Source: Patescibacteria group bacterium (GTDB lineage Bacteria; Patescibacteriota; Minisyncoccia; Minisyncoccales; JANBVM01). From it: DNA of 43,297 bases. Location of the stretch: contig JANBVL010000005.1 of NCBI GenBank assembly GCA_024238995.1, positions 1 to 43,297 of the forward strand, in the 5' to 3' direction. Shown in pieces: positions 17,679 to 26,122 of the stretch. Below the pieces are notes generated by a model, which worked only from the letters and a program-made list of their open reading frames with translations, was not told the DNA's origin and made no database searches. The position numbers and the translations under genes are program-made. Position 1 is the stretch's first letter. Every line of letters begins with the position of its first letter.

Positions 17679-18652
17679 ATTAACCCCATTTTCTTTTTAA
17701 TATCAGAGATATTTAAGCCAGCAATGTTCTGAGCTTTTTTTGTTCCTTGCTTGAGAATTTCCTTAACATACACCTTTCTTCTTGTGAGTTCTTTTCTTTT
17801 CTCTCTGAATGGTCTCAAAGAGTTTGTAAGTAAATTAACAAGGGATTTTTTAAATTCAGAATATCCTTTATTACTGAAATCTTTTTCCAATTTTTTAATT
17901 GGCTTGTCAGAAAACAAGGAATAAATAGTTAACAGATTAGAAATGCCTGGTTTTTTCTTGGGATCATATTTAATTTTTCTTCCTGTATCTGTTAATGCAG
18001 ACATGATTTTCTTTTTAATAACTGCTGGTTCGTCAAAAAGAGCAATGTAAGATGTTGGTCCTAGAGATTTTGACATTTTCTTCTTTGGATTGTTTAAGGA
18101 CATTATTTTAGCTCCTGTTTTTGGAATATAGGCCTTGGGTATTTTAAAGGTTTTTCCAAATTTTGCATTGAATTTCTTAGCAATTGTTGCAGCAAGCTCA
18201 ACGTGTTGTTTTTGATCTTTTCCAACTGGAACCATATCAGTTTGGTAAAGCAAGATATCAGCAGCCATAAGAACTGGATAGTTTATGAGGCCTGCCCCGG
18301 CTGAGCCCTTAAACTGCTTGGATTTATCTTTATATTGAGTCATGCGCTGCAATTCTCCCATAGGAGTTATTGTATTTAGGAGCCAGGCTAATTCGCTGTG
18401 TTCTTTAATTTTTGATTGAATAAATAAAATTGATTTTTCTGGATTAATTCCAGCTGCTAAATAAGATATTGCTACATCTAAAATATTATCCTGAAGTTTT
18501 TTTGGTTGGTAGGGAACAGTAATAGCGTGGAGATCAACAATACAAAAGATACATTCAGCTTTTTTTTGAAGCTCAACCCATTGCTTTAATGCTCCCAAAT
18601 AATTCCCAATATGCATTGTACCGCTTGGTTGGATTCCACTAAAAATCCTCAT
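17675..18652 (-). CDS. trpS: Tryptophanyl-tRNA synthetase
   Basis: Class I aminoacyl-tRNA synthetase that charges tRNA-Trp. The start is placed at MRIFSGIQPSG, the family's normal beginning; an ATG 15 bases upstream would overlap the end of rnj. The HIGH motif appears as HIGN (residues 14-17), KMSKS is at ~192-196, and GELQRMTQYKDKS and GLINYPVLMAADILLY form the Trp pocket region. About 325 residues, normal for the family. It follows the RNase J gene by 4 bases and probably shares its transcript. Confidence 0.95.
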   Translation of the reverse strand: MRIFSGIQPSGTMHIGNYLGALKQWVELQKKAECIFCIVDLHAITVPYQPKKLQDNILDVAISYLAAGINPEKSILFIQSKIKEHSELAWLLNTITPMGELQRMTQYKDKSKQFKGSAGAGLINYPVLMAADILLYQTDMVPVGKDQKQHVELAATIAKKFNAKFGKTFKIPKAYIPKTGAKIMSLNNPKKKMSKSLGPTSYIALFDEPAVIKKKIMSALTDTGRKIKYDPKKKPGISNLLTIYSLFSDKPIKKLEKDFSNKGYSEFKKSLVNLLTNSLRPFREKRKELTRRKVYVKEILKQGTKKAQNIAGLNISDIKKKMGLI

Positions 18653-18656
18653 AAAT

Positions 18657-20366
18657 TTATACTTCAATTATTACTGGCAATACCATCGGCCTTCTTTTTG
18701 TATGTGTGAAAAGAAACTGGCCTATTTTATTTCTAAGCTCATCTTTAACATATGTCCAGTTTACTGCTCCTCCAGAACCTGTTGTTTTGTTAATAATGCC
18801 GATTATCTTTCTTCTTGTTTCTTTGAGCAGCTGCTTGGATTCTCTTAGATATACAAACCCTCTTGATATTATATCAGGAGAACCTATGACTTTTCCAGTC
18901 TGTCTGTCAACAATAGCAATTAATACAAACATTCCATCTGTTGCCAGCATCTGTCTGTCTCTTAAAACAATTTCACCAACATCTCCAACACCCAAACCAT
19001 CAACCATTACATAATTAGAAGCAACTCGTTCTTTTTCAAGACTTATTGTGTTTGGAGTTAATTTAATAATTTGTCCATTTTCAGGCAAAACAATATTTTT
19101 TTCAAGCATGCCCATTTCTTTTGCTAGTTCAGCATGAGAGATTAACATTGAGTGTTGTCCATGAATGGGGAAAAGGAATTTTGGTTTTGTCATCTCAAGC
19201 ATTTCTTTTAGCTCTTGTTTTTTTCCATGACCTCCAGCATGAATATCCATCATCTTATAATGATATACTTTAGCGCCCTGCCTTAATATTTCATCTTTAA
19301 CAATTTGAACTGTTCTTTCATTTCCTGGGATAACTGAACTTGAAAACACAACTGTATCATTTTTTTTGATTTTTATATGACGATGTTCTTTGTTTGCAAT
19401 TCTCATCAGCGCTGCCCTTGCTTCTCCCTGAGCTCCAGTGCACAACACTGTAACTCTATTGTCAGGATAGTCTTTAATTTGTTTGGAACTAATAAATGTT
19501 CCTTTTTTCGCCCTAACATAACCAAGTTGTTTTGCAATTTCAATATTAGTTTTCATTGAATAGCCTTCAATAGCAACTTTTCTTTTATGTTTTTCCGAAA
19601 TAGCAATAATTTGCTGAATTCTGTTTATTAAAGAGGCAAAAGTTGCAGAAATTATTCTTCCTTTTGCAATTTCAAAAATCTCTTCTAAGTTTTCAGAGAT
19701 TTCTTTTTCTGATAAGGAATGACCTTCATCTTCAGCTCCTGTTGAGTCAGACATTAAAAGAAGCACATTTCTTTTGCCAAAGCTTTTTAATTTTTCAAAA
19801 TCAGTTGGCAGATCATTCATTGGATGAGGGTCAAATTTAAAATCAGAAGTATGTATAATGCTTCCAACTGGCGTTTCAATAAACAATCCTAAATTGTCAG
19901 GAATATTGTGGTTTTGCCTGAAAAACTCAACCTTAAAATCACCTAATCTAATTTTAAGTCCGTTTTTAGCCTCATCAATTTTAATCTTTGGGTGGCCCAC
20001 AAATTCTTCTTGCCTTTTTAGAATTATTCCTCTTGTTAGAGGACTGGCAAAGATTTTTAAATTCTTCCTATAAATATGTTCAATAATATATGGGAATGCG
20101 CCTATGTGGTCATAATGACCATGAGTAAATACAATGCCCACAATATCTTTCTTTCTTTTTTTAAGGTAATCAATATTGGGAATAATATAGTCAATCCCTG
20201 GCATGTCTTCCCCTGGAAATCTCAAACCAACATCAATTATTAGGATGTTTTTTTTATATTCTAAAAGCATCATATTTCTTCCTACTTCACCCATTCCTCC
20301 TAAAGGAATAATTCTTAAATCATTTTCAATTCTTCTTGTCACCATTTTTTTAGTTGTTTTTTGCAT
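18657..20366 (-). CDS. rnj: Ribonuclease J
   Basis: A metallo-beta-lactamase/beta-CASP ribonuclease with 5'-3' exo- and endonuclease activity in studied bacteria, replacing RNase E in RNA decay and rRNA maturation. Visible are the entry segment IIPLGGMGEVGRNMMLLEY, the zinc motif THGHYDHIGA (His82, His84, Asp86, His87), SDSTGAEDEGHSLSE, the beta-CASP part with VLCTGAQGE and FSSSVIPGNE, and the HxH-type MDIHAGGHG. At 569 residues it is full length. Upstream on the same strand is tRNA-Leu, so the two may share transcription. Confidence 0.95.
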   Translation of the reverse strand: MQKTTKKMVTRRIENDLRIIPLGGMGEVGRNMMLLEYKKNILIIDVGLRFPGEDMPGIDYIIPNIDYLKKRKKDIVGIVFTHGHYDHIGAFPYIIEHIYRKNLKIFASPLTRGIILKRQEEFVGHPKIKIDEAKNGLKIRLGDFKVEFFRQNHNIPDNLGLFIETPVGSIIHTSDFKFDPHPMNDLPTDFEKLKSFGKRNVLLLMSDSTGAEDEGHSLSEKEISENLEEIFEIAKGRIISATFASLINRIQQIIAISEKHKRKVAIEGYSMKTNIEIAKQLGYVRAKKGTFISSKQIKDYPDNRVTVLCTGAQGEARAALMRIANKEHRHIKIKKNDTVVFSSSVIPGNERTVQIVKDEILRQGAKVYHYKMMDIHAGGHGKKQELKEMLEMTKPKFLFPIHGQHSMLISHAELAKEMGMLEKNIVLPENGQIIKLTPNTISLEKERVASNYVMVDGLGVGDVGEIVLRDRQMLATDGMFVLIAIVDRQTGKVIGSPDIISRGFVYLRESKQLLKETRRKIIGIINKTTGSGGAVNWTYVKDELRNKIGQFLFTHTKRRPMVLPVIIEV

Positions 20367-20443
20367 AATTTTTTAAATTAATATCAAAACTCAAAATCAG
20401 AGTTTATTTTAGTTTTATTTATTTTAGTTTTAATAATAATTAG

Positions 20444-20526
20444 TGCCGAGGGTGGGATTTGAACCCACAAGCTCAAAGAGCACACGGTTCTGAACCGTAT
20501 ATGTTTTCCATTTTCATCACCCCGGC
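20444..20526 (-). tRNA. tRNA-Leu (CAG)
   Basis: 83 bases folding as a class II tRNA. The acceptor is GCCGGGG with CCTCGGC (one G-T pair). The anticodon stem TACGG/CCGTG carries the loop TTCAGAA, giving anticodon CAG. There is a long variable arm with TGCTC/GAGC pairing, and a T arm GTGGG-TTCAAAT-CCCAC. The discriminator is A; CCA is not encoded. The gene is intact and has no intron. Its first base follows directly after the TGA stop of the LAGLIDADG gene. Confidence 0.95.
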
Positions 20527-21156
20527 TCATCTCTTTAATAAATTTTTAATGATTTTATATTTTCTACTTAGGTGCGGTACTTTCGGATTCGGATAAATCT
20601 TTGGTAATAGTTTAAGAGAGTCTCGTTTGGCAAAAGTTAAGCGAAACTGTCTAGTTGTCCGTTCTATGAAGCCACGTATATTTAACAAAGAAGCTATTCT
20701 TTGTTGTAGCCATTTCAGGTGCACGAGACTTGCCGAGTGAAAAACAGTATAAAGTCTTTGGCTATTTGGGTAAACTGGATCCTGAAATCTACGGATATGC
20801 CCATCTCCATCTAAATGACCACGTAGGAAATTAAAGAAATATTTATTTGGAATCCTTAACGTCCCAATCCTTTTCGATTTGTTTGGCATTAAGCCTAGAT
20901 CAAGCAACCATTTATACAAAATAACATTTCCAAATTGTACACGGTAATAATCTTTTCTCCTCGCACACCCACTTCTTGTCAGACCAATTTTATTTTTTAA
21001 TCCCAAACATTTTCTAAAAGTTTCAATTTGAGAGAGGTCTTTCGAAACCAAAGATAAGATTTTGCCGTTGGACGATAAATTTCCATCTGTGGTTATTAGG
21101 CCGACGGCATAGGCAATTTTGTCACTCCATTTAACCGGTTTACCTTTAGGTTTCAT
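20527..21156 (-). CDS. LAGLIDADG endonuclease abutting the 5' end of tRNA-Leu
   Basis: A 209-residue protein with the two helices of a monomeric LAGLIDADG enzyme: AYAVGLITTDGN (residues 15-26) and FLRGHLDGDGH (110-120), each ending in the acidic metal-binding residue. Between and after them are basic beta-strand segments typical of the DNA-binding saddle. The stop codon ends exactly at the base before tRNA-Leu, so the tRNA 5' leader is the end of this coding sequence. The start ATG lies in a 35-base repeat that also covers the end of galU and the start of the neighbouring nucleotidyltransferase. It is probably a free-standing homing endonuclease, since the tRNA is complete and there is no intron. 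An alternative is a maturase-like role. Confidence 0.88.
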   Translation of the reverse strand: MKPKGKPVKWSDKIAYAVGLITTDGNLSSNGKILSLVSKDLSQIETFRKCLGLKNKIGLTRSGCARRKDYYRVQFGNVILYKWLLDLGLMPNKSKRIGTLRIPNKYFFNFLRGHLDGDGHIRRFQDPVYPNSQRLYTVFHSASLVHLKWLQQRIASLLNIRGFIERTTRQFRLTFAKRDSLKLLPKIYPNPKVPHLSRKYKIIKNLLKR

Positions 21157-21185
21157 AAATTAAGCGTTTTGAGATATTTTTTAAG
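21151..21185 (-). repeat. 35-bp direct repeat, copy 1 (before the LAGLIDADG gene)
   Basis: Identical over 35 bases to 21910-21944. On the minus strand it ends with the ATG AAA that starts the LAGLIDADG gene. No coding sequence of GalU precedes it here, so this copy is likely the derived one. Confidence 0.9.
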
Positions 21186-21207
21186 CTTTATTGTATTTGT
21201 TTTCATA

Positions 21208-21915
21208 TTATTCACTCCAATTTTTAATAGCTTCTTCCCAGCGCTTGAAAGTTCCTGTGTCATTCCATCTTCCTTCCCATTTATAGCCGGCAAGTTTATT
21301 CTGCTTAGCTAATTTTGGGAAAAGATCAATTTCACTCATAGAGAACTTTGCATTTTCAGGGAAATAATTTCTTACTTCAGGCTCCATTATATAGAGTCCG
21401 CAATTAACGTAATTAGAAGAGGGATTTTTGGACTTTTCAACAAATTCTATAATTTTATTATCCTTTATTTCTACTGCCCCATAGCTTTCTGGGTTTTTTA
21501 CTTTTACTAATGCAATAGTTGCTAAAACATTTTGTTTTTTATGCCAGTCAAACATTTCTTTAATGTTTACTTCTTTTAGTTCGTCACCATTTGATATCAC
21601 TATTGCTTCGTTAAACCAGTTAGGGTCTGTTTTTTTTACGAATGGCGTAAATGTGCCAGAAGGATAACTTTCAATAACAAATTCAATTTTTTCTTTTGGA
21701 AAATGAGTAATTTTCCATTTATAGAAATCTGCAATATGTTTTTCCTGAACATTAATTTTAATATCATCAATTCCATTTTTCAAATAAAGTTCAACTAAAT
21801 AACTGATAACTGGCCGCTTGCCAACAGGAATAAGAGGTTTTGGGATTTCAAGAGTTAAAGGATAAAGCCTTGTGCCCTCTCCTCCTCCTAAAATAAAACC
21901 TTTTTTAATTTTCAT
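21208..21915 (-). CDS. Sugar-1-phosphate nucleotidyltransferase
   Basis: Joins a nucleoside triphosphate and a sugar 1-phosphate to make an NDP-sugar. The Rossmann-like N-terminus GFILGGGEGTRLYPLTLEIP is the nucleotide-binding signature (GG.GTRL.PLT), PKPLIPVGKRPVISYLVE follows, ISNGDELKEVNI holds the metal-binding Asp, and CGLYIMEPEV and RWNDTGTFKRW are the late conserved blocks. At 235 residues it lacks a C-terminal acyltransferase-like domain and resembles mannose-1-phosphate guanylyltransferase or glucose-1-phosphate thymidylyltransferase. The specificity cannot be fixed. It overlaps galU by 4 bases (ATGA) and lies between two copies of a 35-bp repeat. Confidence 0.88.
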   Translation of the reverse strand: MKIKKGFILGGGEGTRLYPLTLEIPKPLIPVGKRPVISYLVELYLKNGIDDIKINVQEKHIADFYKWKITHFPKEKIEFVIESYPSGTFTPFVKKTDPNWFNEAIVISNGDELKEVNIKEMFDWHKKQNVLATIALVKVKNPESYGAVEIKDNKIIEFVEKSKNPSSNYVNCGLYIMEPEVRNYFPENAKFSMSEIDLFPKLAKQNKLAGYKWEGRWNDTGTFKRWEEAIKNWSE

Positions 21916-21944
21916 AAATTAAGCGTTTTGAGATATTTTTTAAG
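21910..21944 (-). repeat. 35-bp direct repeat, copy 2 (galU end / nucleotidyltransferase start)
   Basis: Here the repeat encodes the last residues of GalU (KKYLKTLNL and stop) and the overlapping start codon of the next gene, so this is likely the original copy. Confidence 0.9.
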
Positions 21945-22787
21945 GTCTTCAGAAAATTCACTTCTTTCAAGTGCAAATTCTATTACTGTTTTTAAATATT
22001 CAAGCTTATTGCCAGTATCATAGTACTTTCCATTTTCTATTTCGCAAGCATAAACAGGAACCCCTTTTTTATTTAATTCATTAATAGCTTCCGGTAGCCA
22101 GTATTCTTTTCCTTTGCCAGGTTTTAAGTTTTTAATTGTGTCAAAAATCTCTGGCGGCAGAATGTATGCTCCATGACTGGCCAAATTAGATGGCGCTTCT
22201 TCTGGCTTTGGTTTTTCAACAATTCTTTTTATTTTAAAAATATTTTCATCAACTTTTTCAACATCTGCTATCCCATAACGGGAAAGATCTTCCTTTTCTT
22301 TTATCCTTACAGCAGAAATCATTATTCCTTTATACTTTTCATAAGCTTTAAGCATTTGAGCCAGTCTGGGTGGTTTGGCTGCAATAAATTCATCGCCCCA
22401 CAAAACAACAAAAGGCTCATTTCCAATAACTGATTCGGCTGATAAAACAGGAATGGCATTTCCATACTTGTCTCCTTTTTGGCGGATATAGATAAAATTA
22501 GCCAGCTGAGCAATTTTTTGAATTTGACTTAACTTTTCATATTTATTTTGTTTTTGCAAATGCTGTTCTAATTCAAGCAGTCTGTCAAAGTGGTCTTCAA
22601 TCGCACGTTTATTGGCACCAGTAACAATGACTATATCTTCTATGCCAGAGTTTACTACTTCTTCAACAACATATTGTATTATTGGCCTATCAACTATTGG
22701 CAGCATTTCTTTTGGTATTGCTTTTGTTGCTGGCAAAAACCTTGTTCCCCAGCCAGCAGCTGGAATAACTGCTTTTTTGATTTTCAT
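21912..22787 (-). CDS. galU: UTP-glucose-1-phosphate uridylyltransferase
   Basis: Makes UDP-glucose. It has the GalU signature KAVIPAAGWGTRFLPATKAI followed by PKEMLPIVDRPIIQYVVEE, the catalytic-site segments VLWGDEFIAA and KIKRIVEKPKPEEAPSNLA (substrate Glu and Lys), and the ending GKYYDTGNKLEYLKTVIEFA. 291 residues, normal length. It starts 4 bases inside the end of the cupin isomerase gene, so the isomerase, galU and the next nucleotidyltransferase form one translationally coupled group. Together with the phosphomutase at 16.3 kb they cover fructose-6-phosphate to UDP-glucose. Confidence 0.95.
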   Translation of the reverse strand: MKIKKAVIPAAGWGTRFLPATKAIPKEMLPIVDRPIIQYVVEEVVNSGIEDIVIVTGANKRAIEDHFDRLLELEQHLQKQNKYEKLSQIQKIAQLANFIYIRQKGDKYGNAIPVLSAESVIGNEPFVVLWGDEFIAAKPPRLAQMLKAYEKYKGIMISAVRIKEKEDLSRYGIADVEKVDENIFKIKRIVEKPKPEEAPSNLASHGAYILPPEIFDTIKNLKPGKGKEYWLPEAINELNKKGVPVYACEIENGKYYDTGNKLEYLKTVIEFALERSEFSEDLKKYLKTLNL

Positions 22788-23383
22788 ATTCCGTATAAAA
22801 AGTTTAAGTTTTTTGGCATTAATTCTAGTGGCTCTTCAAATCGTAATTCAGGAACCTCTTTATAATTCTCATTTTTTATCCAGCCTGAATTTGTAAAATA
22901 ATAGCAACCGCCTTGTTTTTCTAAAATAGGTTCATAAATACCTTTGCATTGTTCTACTGACCAGTCAATGGTCACCAGCTTTTCTGAAGAATTGTTAATC
23001 ATAATATGACCGTAACCAGGAAGAACAGGAATATATTCTCCTTTTTCAGCTTCAACACAATAAACATCTTCAATAGTTCCATTATTCTTGCTTTGAAGTA
23101 AAAACAAGCCCTTTCCTTCTAAAACACGATATAATTCCCCATATTTTTTATCTGAATGATAATGCCCCTTTGTTTTAATATGTTCTTTACCTAGCATTCT
23201 AGGAGGGATAACAGTGATATGATTTACAAGATCATTTTCTTTTCTTACTTTACGGTACATATAGTAAAGCTCATCATTAGAGGCAGTGCTGAGCCATTCT
23301 TTATCGTAAATCACTTCTTTCATGTCAAGAAGATAACGAATATCAGGCTTTCTATTTTCAATTAGTTGTCTGTAATTTTCCAT
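22784..23383 (-). CDS. Cupin-type glucose-6-phosphate isomerase
   Basis: Interconverts glucose 6-phosphate and fructose 6-phosphate using a metal in a cupin barrel, the form first known from archaea and often found in CPR. Metal-binding pattern: TKGHYHSDKKYGELYRVLEG, with two His, a Glu and a later His in LPGYGHIMIN. The start is set at MENYRQLIENRKPD; an ATG 24 bases further upstream would add MVHKNKKS and overlap the previous gene more. About 199 residues, usual length for this family. It overlaps galU by 4 bases and the end of the peptide-binding protein gene by 22. Confidence 0.88.
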   Translation of the reverse strand: MENYRQLIENRKPDIRYLLDMKEVIYDKEWLSTASNDELYYMYRKVRKENDLVNHITVIPPRMLGKEHIKTKGHYHSDKKYGELYRVLEGKGLFLLQSKNNGTIEDVYCVEAEKGEYIPVLPGYGHIMINNSSEKLVTIDWSVEQCKGIYEPILEKQGGCYYFTNSGWIKNENYKEVPELRFEEPLELMPKNLNFLYGI

Positions 23384-25377
23384 GCTCTTCTTGTTTTTAT
23401 GAACCAATTTGCTGAATCAGTCAACCTTTTTGAAGGATCAACAATTATTTTTTCATTTATACCTTTGATTTTCCTAGGCACAAGATAAAGATAGTCTGGA
23501 TTGTATAAAAATAAAGCAGGTGAATCTTTCATCAAGATATTTTGAAATTCTTCAAGCTGGTTTTTTCTTTGTTCTTCATCCAGCAGCTGTCTGTTGGCTT
23601 CTAGGAATTTATCAGCATCATCATTTCCATAGTTTGCCAAATTTAGTCCAAGCTCTCCTTTTTGTGATGAATGCCAGAAAGGGAAAGGGTCAGCGATTAA
23701 TGATAAAACTTCTCCGAATAAAAGTGATTCAAACTCTCTTTTTCTTAAAATATCTTCTTCTAAAGCATTAAGGTCAAAAGTTTCAATATTAACTTTGATT
23801 CCTAATTCTTTCCATTGTTTTTTCAAGGCCCTGGCAATTTTTACCATTAGTGGCTGGTCAACAGTATAAAGAGAAAATTCTAAAGAAAGCTTTTCTTGTG
23901 GTTTTTCAAAGCAAACTTCATTTAATTTTTCCTTTGTTTTGCTTTTGACATCACCGGTTCCAGCAGTAAGTCCAAAAGGAGTTAATACATCTTGTTTATA
24001 TTTTTCCTGAAATCTAATAACAGCAGCTTTTGTCTGGCTTCCAAAATATCCTGTGATTTTTCCTTCTGGATATATTTCAGTATCTTTTGACAGGCATTTT
24101 TGGAGCTCTTTTACCTCAGCTCCTTGGGAACCAACAACAAGTGTGCTTTTAAAAATAAATGACGGTTGTTGCTGTATTGTTTTTTCCCTTATACCTTGTT
24201 CTGTCATTGAAAATCCAGCTTGCTCTAAAACATTTATTGCTTTTTCAAAATCAAATGCATAAATTTCTTTTGGCTCATCAAAGCCATAAATTTGAGGCAG
24301 AATAGGGGAATGAACTTCTTGCCCATAGCCCGAGAAAAAGGTTTCAATTAATTCTTTTTTATTTGTTCCATAGTTTAAAGCCATTCTTACATCATCATCA
24401 GATAAGGCCTCTGATCTTTTTTGATTGAAAAAAACAGCAAAATATCTCGGCAAGGTTAAAGAATAAAGAATTTTATTTTTGCATTTTAAAGGTGTTTGAT
24501 TAGATGAATTACTGCAGGAAATTGCATTCTCAAAACTAGCCACAGCCATTCCCTCAATCGCCCCTTTTTTATAGGCATTTACTAGATCTTCTCCTGGTTG
24601 AAAAAATTTAAAATAAATCTTTGATATATATGGTCCTTGATTATGATATAAGACATTTTTGATTAAATTCACTGAAGTTATTTTCCCTTCATTGTCTTGG
24701 GATAATTTTTGTAATTTATATGGCCCCGAGCCAATTGGATTTAAATTATTAGGACTAAATGAAAAGTTTTTTGCAGATACATTTTCCCAAACATGTTTTG
24801 GAATTATTTTTAAAGTACAATTTTCCAAGAAAATTGATGAACTATTTTTTAAAGTGAATCGTACTCCCAAATCAGATATTTTTTCTATTTTTACACCCAG
24901 CCAAATTGAGCGAAGGGGGCTTTTAATGTCTGGATTTTGAATAGTTTCAATTGTAAAAACTATGTCATCAGCAGTTAACTTGTGTCCGTCTTGCCAAAGC
25001 AAATCATTTTTTAAGTAGAATTCATAAATTCTTCCATTATCAATGACTTGATAGTCTTTCGCTAAATCCATGATTAAGCCTCCATTTTCATCATAAGTCA
25101 TTAGGCCTGAAAAAATTAGTTCTGTTAAATCTTTATCTGCATTTGATAATGAAGCGTAAACCGGGTTTATGAACCTAGGAAATCCAACAACTCCTTCTGT
25201 GTAAGAGCCTCCTAAAGCAGGAACAACTTTAGTGTTGGCAAGATAAAAAGTTGTTGATAAATATAGAAATGAAAAAACAAATAAAGAACTAAAAAAGATA
25301 AACACCTTTTTTTCTTTTCTATTTAAAGTTTTAAAAAATTGAAGCCACTGGTTTTTCGATGGCCATTTATAACTCAT
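23362..25377 (-). CDS. Membrane-anchored family-5 substrate-binding protein with an internal peptidoglycan-binding domain
   Basis: An extracytoplasmic solute-binding protein of the peptide/nickel (SBP_bac_5) family, starting at MSYKWPSKNQW (a GTG two codons upstream is also possible). A single membrane helix lies at ~27-48, with no lipobox Cys. The family signature is FPRFINPVYASLSNADKDLT, ELIFSGLMTYDENG, then LLWQDGHKLTADDIVFTI; the C-terminal lobe has DDDVRMALNYGTNKKELI. Residues ~412-489 contain an inserted module, VVGSQGAEVKELQKCL, GYFGSQTKAAVIRFQEKY and TKEKLNEVC, which is a PG_binding_1 domain. After it the binding-protein fold resumes. Permease and ATPase genes are not adjacent. It may bind peptides or muropeptides at the cell wall. 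Confidence 0.88.
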   Translation of the reverse strand: MSYKWPSKNQWLQFFKTLNRKEKKVFIFFSSLFVFSFLYLSTTFYLANTKVVPALGGSYTEGVVGFPRFINPVYASLSNADKDLTELIFSGLMTYDENGGLIMDLAKDYQVIDNGRIYEFYLKNDLLWQDGHKLTADDIVFTIETIQNPDIKSPLRSIWLGVKIEKISDLGVRFTLKNSSSIFLENCTLKIIPKHVWENVSAKNFSFSPNNLNPIGSGPYKLQKLSQDNEGKITSVNLIKNVLYHNQGPYISKIYFKFFQPGEDLVNAYKKGAIEGMAVASFENAISCSNSSNQTPLKCKNKILYSLTLPRYFAVFFNQKRSEALSDDDVRMALNYGTNKKELIETFFSGYGQEVHSPILPQIYGFDEPKEIYAFDFEKAINVLEQAGFSMTEQGIREKTIQQQPSFIFKSTLVVGSQGAEVKELQKCLSKDTEIYPEGKITGYFGSQTKAAVIRFQEKYKQDVLTPFGLTAGTGDVKSKTKEKLNEVCFEKPQEKLSLEFSLYTVDQPLMVKIARALKKQWKELGIKVNIETFDLNALEEDILRKREFESLLFGEVLSLIADPFPFWHSSQKGELGLNLANYGNDDADKFLEANRQLLDEEQRKNQLEEFQNILMKDSPALFLYNPDYLYLVPRKIKGINEKIIVDPSKRLTDSANWFIKTRRAWKITDN

Positions 25378-25414
25378 AGTCACTTATTTTTTTTAAAAGA
25401 CTCTGAGGATTTCA

Positions 25415-25633
25415 TTAGTTAATAATAAGATTTAGCAATGCTAAAACTACAAAGAGTATTGATAAGATTATTGTTACCCCAAAAAGTTTTTTTTCAGCAC
25501 CTCTTCTTGTACCGTGAAATTCTCCAGTTCCTCCAAAAGCAGAACCCAAAGAACTGCTTCTTTGTTGTAATAGTATTGAAATAATTAAAAATATAGATAC
25601 TACGCCTTGAGCAATTAATAAATATTGTTTCAT
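25415..25633 (-). CDS. secG: Preprotein translocase subunit SecG
   Basis: A small two-helix subunit of the SecYEG channel. The start is taken at MKQYLLIAQGVVSIF; the 11 residues before it in the longer frame overlap the upstream gene. Helix 1 is ~5-22, then the conserved LLQQRSSSLGSAFGGTGEF loop, then the RRGAEKKLF turn and helix 2 (VTIILSILFVVLALLNLII). 72 residues, typical. The ATG overlaps the stop of the upstream membrane gene (ATGA), so translation is likely coupled. Confidence 0.93.
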   Translation of the reverse strand: MKQYLLIAQGVVSIFLIISILLQQRSSSLGSAFGGTGEFHGTRRGAEKKLFGVTIILSILFVVLALLNLIIN

Positions 25634-26007
25634 TTTTTTAATCCTAAAAATAAACTTGTGGTCCAAACAATTACTGTTGTTAAAAATAATGATGAGAGAT
25701 TAGTAATTGTAAGTTCTAAAAACAAAATATCTAGAAACCAGATAACAACCATATTTAATATTATTGAAAAAAGTCCAAGTGTCAAGAATTTTAAAGGAAG
25801 GGTAAGCAGACCGAGAATGGGTTTAATAAAAAAATTAATTAAGCCTAAAATAGCTCCTACTACAATTAAAATATGCCAGTATTGAGTAAGATCGAATCCT
25901 AAAAAACTGCTTTCAGGTAAAATTTCTAATCCTACGCCAGTAATAAATCTTACTGCTAAAAATATTGCTAGAATTCCAGCAACAATGTGCCAAAACAGTT
26001 TTTCCAT
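25630..26007 (-). CDS. Four-helix membrane protein, phage holin family 4 / YvlD-like
   Basis: About 125 residues with four membrane helices: ~5-25, ~45-70 (HILIVVGAILGLINFFIKPI), ~72-95 and ~103-122. The pattern GLINFFIKPILGLLTLPL.FLTLGLF.iilN is the mark of the superfamily IV holin / YvlD proteins, which are chromosomal and of unclear function in most bacteria. The start is set at MEKLFWHIVAG. It is coupled to secG by a 4-base overlap. No lysis genes are nearby, so a phage origin is not implied. Confidence 0.85.
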   Translation of the reverse strand: MEKLFWHIVAGILAIFLAVRFITGVGLEILPESSFLGFDLTQYWHILIVVGAILGLINFFIKPILGLLTLPLKFLTLGLFSIILNMVVIWFLDILFLELTITNLSSLFLTTVIVWTTSLFLGLKK

Positions 26008-26084
26008 GTTTTTATTATTATACACCTTTACTTAGTCATGGCAAGTTTAATTTATGAATACTTTTTGCTTCCTATTTTGATATC

Positions 26085-26113
26085 TTGACAAGTAAAGGAT
26101 GCTTGATTAAGAT
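26085..26113 (+). promoter_or_regulatory. groESL promoter
   Basis: A perfect TTGACA and TAAGAT with a 17-base spacer. The predicted start is at about 26120, directly before the CIRCE-like operator. Confidence 0.75.
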
Positions 26114-26122
26114 AGAGAACAA

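Noticed and set aside
20444-21156. LAGLIDADG gene as an intron-encoded ORF of tRNA-Leu
   Set aside because: The tRNA folds completely from its first to last base with an unbroken anticodon loop, and the gene lies outside it. No intron boundaries can be placed.
25630-26007. Phage holin as a sign of a prophage
   Set aside because: Despite the family name, these four-helix proteins are ordinary chromosomal genes; here it is coupled to secG and there are no phage genes around.
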